A stretch of 8,730 bases of DNA from Schwartzia sp. (in: firmicutes) (GTDB lineage: Bacteria; Bacillota; Negativicutes; Selenomonadales; Selenomonadaceae). Positions 5,311 to 8,730 of this stretch are shown piece after piece. The stretch is taken from NCBI GenBank assembly GCA_017939945.1, contig JAGAZS010000196.1, forward strand, positions 1-8,730. The letters are read 5' to 3'. The notes beneath the pieces were generated by a model. That model was not told the origin of the DNA. It saw nothing but the letters and a program-made list of their open reading frames with translations, and did no database searches. Position 1 is the first letter of the stretch; each line of letters starts with the position of its first letter. Both the position numbers and the translations under genes were made by a program.

Positions 5311-8190
5311 ATGTTGCGGCGGTTTTGCCTCGTTCTGGCGGCGGTGTTTTTTTTCACGAGCCCCTGCTGGGCCGAGCCTGTACTGAAAATCGGATATGTG
5401 AAGTCGCCGGGGTATTTCACGCAGAACGAGAACGGCGATTATGCCGGGGCGATTTACGAGAACATTGAAAAATCGTTGGCGTATACGGGGTACAGCGTGA
5501 GTTACCGGGAAATCGCGCCGGAGGACGCGGAACGCGCCCTGCTCGACGGCGAGATTGACGTTTTCGCGGGGCTCATGGTGCGGCGGGAATACGGGACGGA
5601 AACTCTCGAGCCCATAGGCTGGTTTATCGCTCCCACCACCGTGTATTTGGCGCGTCCTTATAGCGGCGGGCTGACGGAGGGGAGAACCCGCGTCGGTTAC
5701 TATGCGCCGGTGTACTCCCTGATGCTCGACTTCCTGCGGGATCATCCCGACGACGCCGAGCGGAGCATCCTCGAGGAATTCGAGTTCGTGCCTTACGACG
5801 ATATGGAGCTGCTGCACCGGGACTACCGAAGCGGCGCTATAGGCGGCTATATCACCAGCAGCTTCATGTTCGACGATACGGCGCCCGTGGAGCGCATCCT
5901 GTTCCCTTCCAATGTCTTCATGATGGTGAAGCGCGGCAGGACGGACGTCAAGGAGACCGTTTCGGCGGGGATGCGGCAGGCCCTGCTCATCAACTCCGGT
6001 TTCCGGTCCGAATCCCTGCACTTCGAGAACGGCGTTCCCTTGGTGCTGAGCCGGGAGGAGCGGGAGTATCTGCGCGAGCATCCGGTGATTGTCGTCGCAA
6101 GCTCCGGCAACCAGCCGCCGCTGACTTATTTCGAGGGCGACGAGGTCAAGGGCATCATCCGGGATATCATGGACATCGCCGAGGCCGATTTGGGCGTCCG
6201 CTTCGACCTGAAAAAAGTCAGGAACAACGCGAAAATGATGGAAATGCTGGCAGACGGGGACATCGACGTCGCGGCCCATTTCAACGCGAACTACAATCGG
6301 GCCGGGGAATATAACGCGAATCTCACGGACGCCTATCTGGAATACGAGTATGTGCCGGTCATGCGCCGGTACGGGGAGATGCCCGACTCGCCCCGGGTAG
6401 CCTGTCCCCGGAAGCATTTCTTCATCCAGAATTATGTCGAGCGGCATTTCCCGGCGGACAAAATCCTCTGGTGCGGCACTTTTTCGGAATGCTTCAAGGC
6501 CGTGAGCCGGGGGGACGCCGACCTGCTCTTCGCGAAATCCATCAGCGTCCGCCAGGAACTGGCCGAGTACAACGACCTCTTCACCACCGGCCACGGCGTG
6601 GCCACGACCCGCATGGCGATGGCGGTGGGGGCGAACGAGGACCCTCGGCTCCTCAGTATCCTGAACAAAGAATTTGCCCATATCGGCGACGCGAAAATCC
6701 AGCAGATCGTGGACAAATACATGAGCCGGGTCGCGGAGGCGAAAAGCTGGAAAACCTATGTGTACGAAAATCCGCTGGGTATCCTCGGCGCAGTGCTGGC
6801 GGCGGCCGCCGTCGCCATCGGCGTGCTCGCCTATATCGGCCGCATCCGCAAGAAAAATGCCCTGAAGCTCTTTGCCACAGCCTACAAGAATCCCTTTACC
6901 GGCACGCATACCATGGGCTGGGTCGAAAAATTCACGCCGAGCCTCATCAGGAAGCGCTACAAAGACGAGCTGCTGGCGGGCAATCTGTTCCTTATGAACC
7001 TCAGCGTCTATCGGTTTGACCTCCTGCGGGCCGCCTACGACCAGAAAGTTCTTTTCGACGGCATCCGCAAGCTGATCGAGCAAATGCGGGCGCAACACGA
7101 ATGGATTCTCTATGACGGCATCAGCTCGGAGCTCTCGCACATGTTCCTGGTCTGCCGGAAGCCCGACGGCATGGCGCCCCGCGAGGCGGCAGAACGGCTG
7201 CTGGCGGACGCGGCGGAGATCGCGGGCGACAACGTGGACATCCGCGTGGGCTACCGGGCGGGCCTTTGCGACATTCCGGCGGAAATCCCCGTGGACATGA
7301 CTGCGATGATGACGAACGCCGCCGTTGCGCGGAACGAGGCCACCCAGCACGGGGAAATCATCGGCGTCTACGACGAGGAACTGCAAAATCGCCGCGTGCT
7401 GGAAAAGAAGATCGAAGACCTGATGGGCAAGGCCCTCGAAAACGAGGAGTTTGAAGTCTGGCTTCAGCCGAAATACGACATCCGCACCCACAAGGTCATC
7501 GGCGCCGAGTCGCTGGTCCGTTGGCAAAGCCCGGAGTTGGGCTTCCTGATGCCCTATCGCTTCATCGCGCTGTTCGAGAAGAACGGCTTCATCATTCCCT
7601 TCGATTACTATATGCTGGAGCACGTCTGCCAGCTGCAGCGCAAATTCCTGGCCGAGGGCCGGAAAATCGTGCCCATCGCCGTGAACCTTTCCGGTCTTCA
7701 CATGCGCGAAGCCGGATTTGTCGAGCGTATGCGCGAGATCAAAGAGGCTTCCGGGCTGCCGGACGGCGCCGTGGAGCTGGAGCTGACCGAGACCGCCTTC
7801 ATCGACTACGACACGAAGGAGGAAAGCACCAGCGCGACGGCGATCGTCGCGGCGCTCCGGGAAATGGGCTACGCGATCGCCATGGACGATTTCTGCACGG
7901 GCTATTCGTCGATTGCCATGCTGCAAAGACTGCCGATGGACATCATGAAGATCGACAGGAGCATGCTGCTGGCTTCCGAGAAATCCGCCCGCGGACAGCA
8001 AATCCTCAAAAACGTGGTGAACTTCGGCACAAGCCTCGACATGCTGGTGCTCTGCGAGGGCATCGAGACCGAGGAACAGGAAAAGCTGCTCCTCGACAAC
8101 GGCTGCACCTACGGGCAGGGCTTCCTGTTCTCCCGCCCGATGCACAATGAAAAGTTCGTCGGCTTCATCGAGGAGCACAACTGCGCGTAA
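5311..8190 (+). CDS. Dual-SBP sensor c-di-GMP phosphodiesterase (second paralogue)
   Basis: Predicted membrane phosphodiesterase of 959 residues with the same layout as the gene at 289. Domains in order: signal peptide (1-21, cleavage likely after CWA); SBP_bac_3-like domain 1 (about 24-235); SBP_bac_3-like domain 2 (about 255-475, with the family-type NRAGEY at 329-334); one membrane helix (about 489-510); very degenerate GGDEF domain (about 520-690); EAL domain (about 700-955). The GGDEF part has NPFTGTHTMGW in place of DxLTGLxNR, and the signature region reads like GISSELS (603-609), so no cyclase activity is expected. The EAL domain retains E733 (motif ESL), N792, E824 and E827 (ELTE), D859-D860 (MDDFCTGYSS), K880, E916 and Q936, so c-di-GMP hydrolysis is likely. 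ATG 5311 is chosen because AAAGGAGGGG (5296-5305) sits just upstream; the earlier GTG 5281 lies inside a DnaA-like box. The sensor halves differ clearly from the first paralogue, suggesting a different ligand. It may be cotranscribed with the cyclase gene. Two terminators follow. Confidence 0.92.
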   Translation: MLRRFCLVLAAVFFFTSPCWAEPVLKIGYVKSPGYFTQNENGDYAGAIYENIEKSLAYTGYSVSYREIAPEDAERALLDGEIDVFAGLMVRREYGTETLEPIGWFIAPTTVYLARPYSGGLTEGRTRVGYYAPVYSLMLDFLRDHPDDAERSILEEFEFVPYDDMELLHRDYRSGAIGGYITSSFMFDDTAPVERILFPSNVFMMVKRGRTDVKETVSAGMRQALLINSGFRSESLHFENGVPLVLSREEREYLREHPVIVVASSGNQPPLTYFEGDEVKGIIRDIMDIAEADLGVRFDLKKVRNNAKMMEMLADGDIDVAAHFNANYNRAGEYNANLTDAYLEYEYVPVMRRYGEMPDSPRVACPRKHFFIQNYVERHFPADKILWCGTFSECFKAVSRGDADLLFAKSISVRQELAEYNDLFTTGHGVATTRMAMAVGANEDPRLLSILNKEFAHIGDAKIQQIVDKYMSRVAEAKSWKTYVYENPLGILGAVLAAAAVAIGVLAYIGRIRKKNALKLFATAYKNPFTGTHTMGWVEKFTPSLIRKRYKDELLAGNLFLMNLSVYRFDLLRAAYDQKVLFDGIRKLIEQMRAQHEWILYDGISSELSHMFLVCRKPDGMAPREAAERLLADAAEIAGDNVDIRVGYRAGLCDIPAEIPVDMTAMMTNAAVARNEATQHGEIIGVYDEELQNRRVLEKKIEDLMGKALENEEFEVWLQPKYDIRTHKVIGAESLVRWQSPELGFLMPYRFIALFEKNGFIIPFDYYMLEHVCQLQRKFLAEGRKIVPIAVNLSGLHMREAGFVERMREIKEASGLPDGAVELELTETAFIDYDTKEESTSATAIVAALREMGYAIAMDDFCTGYSSIAMLQRLPMDIMKIDRSMLLASEKSARGQQILKNVVNFGTSLDMLVLCEGIETEEQEKLLLDNGCTYGQGFLFSRPMHNEKFVGFIEEHNCA

Positions 8191-8237
8191 CGAGAACCCC
8201 AAAGGACTGGAGAAAGCCGTCGAGAACTGTTCGGATC

Positions 8238-8278
8238 ATATAAAAAAGCGCTGCTGATGAAAGCGGCGCTTTTTATAT
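8238..8278 (+). terminator. Terminator after the second phosphodiesterase
   Basis: ATATAAAAAAGCGCTGCT (8238-8255) pairs with AGCGGCGCTTTTTATAT (8262-8278), with one unpaired A and one G-U pair, around the loop GATGAA. The T-run is inside the 3' arm and the A-run in the 5' arm, so it may work in both directions. It lies about 48 bp after the stop codon and ends the signalling block. Confidence 0.85.
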
Positions 8279-8309
8279 ACGCTCTGTCGGCGAATCGTGC
8301 TGGCGGGGG

Positions 8310-8334
8310 AAAAGAGCCTGATTCGGGCTCTTTT
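8310..8334. terminator. Second downstream terminator hairpin
   Basis: AAAAGAGCC (8310-8318) pairs with GGCTCTTTT (8326-8334) around a loop of about seven bases, with T's in the 3' arm and A's in the 5' arm. It is either a backup for the terminator at 8238 or a terminator for minus-strand transcription entering from the right. Its right arm overlaps the left end of the fold-back repeat. Confidence 0.65.
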
Positions 8335-8530
8335 ATCCTGGATTCTCGGCCAAAATACTAAAACATGACGATAGCAATAGGCTAATATCCAATAATATCA
8401 ACTATTTGAGGACAGACTATCAAGATACTTCCTCGTCATGTTTTTATGCTTTTATCATGACGAGGAATGCAATAATACCGCCTTTTGAAAAGGCCTCGTC
8501 ATGTAAATTCGAGAATCCAGGATCCAAGAG
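8328..8530. repeat. Fold-back element with inverted ends
   Basis: The ends 8328-8348 and 8510-8530 are inverted copies matching at 19 of 21 positions, including a perfect 14-bp core, ATCCTGGATTCTCG (8335-8348) and CGAGAATCCAGGAT (8510-8523). Just inside, ACATGACGA (8363-8371) is also mirrored at the right end (8495-8503). The interior is AT-rich and non-coding. The layout resembles a small non-autonomous element or a rearranged IS end. No flanking target duplication is clear. The right arm overlaps the transposase remnant. Read on the minus strand, the left arm gives RESRIKE against RESRIQE at the right, so it could be an inverted scrap of a related IS. Confidence 0.5.
8429..8467. repeat. Hairpin with CCTCGTCATG repeats
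   Basis: TTCCTCGTCATG (8429-8440) and CATGACGAGGAA (8456-8467) form a perfect 12-bp inverted repeat with a 15-base AT-rich loop. A third copy, CCTCGTCATG, lies at 8494-8503, preceded by the short palindrome GCCTTTTGAAAAGGC (8480-8494). A partial copy, CATGACGA, lies at 8364-8371. Four occurrences in 140 bp suggest a repeat unit or protein-binding sites inside the fold-back element. Confidence 0.6.
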
Positions 8531-8623
8531 AAATTCGATGAACTCAACAAACGTCCACGAAAGTGTCTTGGCTACAGAACACCATTTGAGGTATATCATT
8601 CAAAATTGTTGCACTTAGCTTGA
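8507..8623 (+). pseudogene. IS30-family transposase, 3' end remnant
   Basis: An open frame running into TGA 8621-8623 encodes KFDELNKRPRKCLGYRTP (8531-8584), continuing FEVYHSKLLHLA. The run NKRPRKCLGYRTPFEV is characteristic of the C-terminus of IS30-family DDE transposases. A stop (TAA 8504-8506) lies just upstream and no more of the gene is present, so only about 38 codons remain and no catalytic residues are left. Base composition is more AT-rich than the signalling genes. The upstream part seems to have been lost or replaced by the fold-back sequence. The remnant should be inactive. Confidence 0.8.
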
Positions 8624-8638
8624 CAATTCGCCAAGAAA

Positions 8639-8674
8639 AAGCTGTCGCACGTTTCAAGTTACATGCAACAGCTT
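8639..8674 (+). terminator. Weak hairpin after the transposase remnant
   Basis: AAGCTGT (8639-8645) pairs with ACAGCTT (8668-8674), with GCA/TGC continuing inside after a mismatch, followed by ATTTTAAA. It could be the terminator or part of the right end of the former IS. Nothing else is recognised from 8675 to 8730. Confidence 0.3.
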
Positions 8675-8730
8675 ATTTTAAACCCCAATGACAAAATATC
8701 CGAAACGAATCATCTTTTACTCCGGATGCG

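Noticed and set aside
5233..8202. Very long open frame on the minus strand, opposite the second phosphodiesterase
   Set aside because: It mirrors a gene with clear domains and is explained by GC-rich codon bias keeping stops out of the antisense frame. Its translation has low complexity, rich in His, Arg, Val and Asp, with no recognisable motif.
8406..8618. 70-codon plus-strand open frame in the AT-rich tail
   Set aside because: It is out of frame with the IS30 transposase remnant, runs through the inverted repeats, and has no ribosome binding site or recognisable product.

Overview
The window is a compact cyclic-di-GMP signalling locus. Three large plus-strand genes lie in a row: a sensor phosphodiesterase (289-3240), a sensor diguanylate cyclase (3671-5239) and a second sensor phosphodiesterase (5311-8190). 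Both phosphodiesterases have a signal peptide, two periplasmic solute-binding-protein (SBP_bac_3-like) domains, one membrane helix, a degenerate GGDEF domain and an EAL domain whose catalytic residues are all present. The middle protein has two membrane helices around a Cache-type periplasmic sensor, a HAMP segment and a canonical GGDEF domain. All protein calls rest on motifs read by eye; no search was run.

Layout: 1-77 is the end of an upstream transcription unit with a strong terminator. 179-228 holds a near-consensus promoter whose -35 lies inside a 10-bp palindrome. The first phosphodiesterase follows. Its stop codon overlaps a TTGACA element, and the roughly 430-bp gap after it holds a cobalamin (B12) riboswitch (about 3305-3462) followed by two consecutive intrinsic terminators (3535-3570 and 3609-3639). 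The next gene after these is the diguanylate cyclase. The 71-bp junction between the cyclase and the second phosphodiesterase carries three DnaA-box-like 9-mers, two of them perfect. The block closes with two terminators (8238-8278, 8310-8334). The AT-rich tail contains a fold-back repeat structure and the 3' end of an IS30-family transposase gene.

Working model (inference): the cyclase makes c-di-GMP in response to its Cache ligand, and cyclase expression is limited by B12 through riboswitch-controlled termination. The two phosphodiesterases degrade c-di-GMP under control of small periplasmic ligands, perhaps amino acids. The most unusual element is a B12 riboswitch whose nearest downstream gene is a diguanylate cyclase rather than a B12 transport, synthesis or isoenzyme gene.

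Organism: the genes are GC-rich, with Firmicutes-style ribosome binding sites (AAAGGAGG), many strong intrinsic terminators, periplasmic sensors and an IS30-family remnant. This fits an anaerobic diderm such as a member of the Negativicutes or Synergistota, but the sequence does not settle the taxon.
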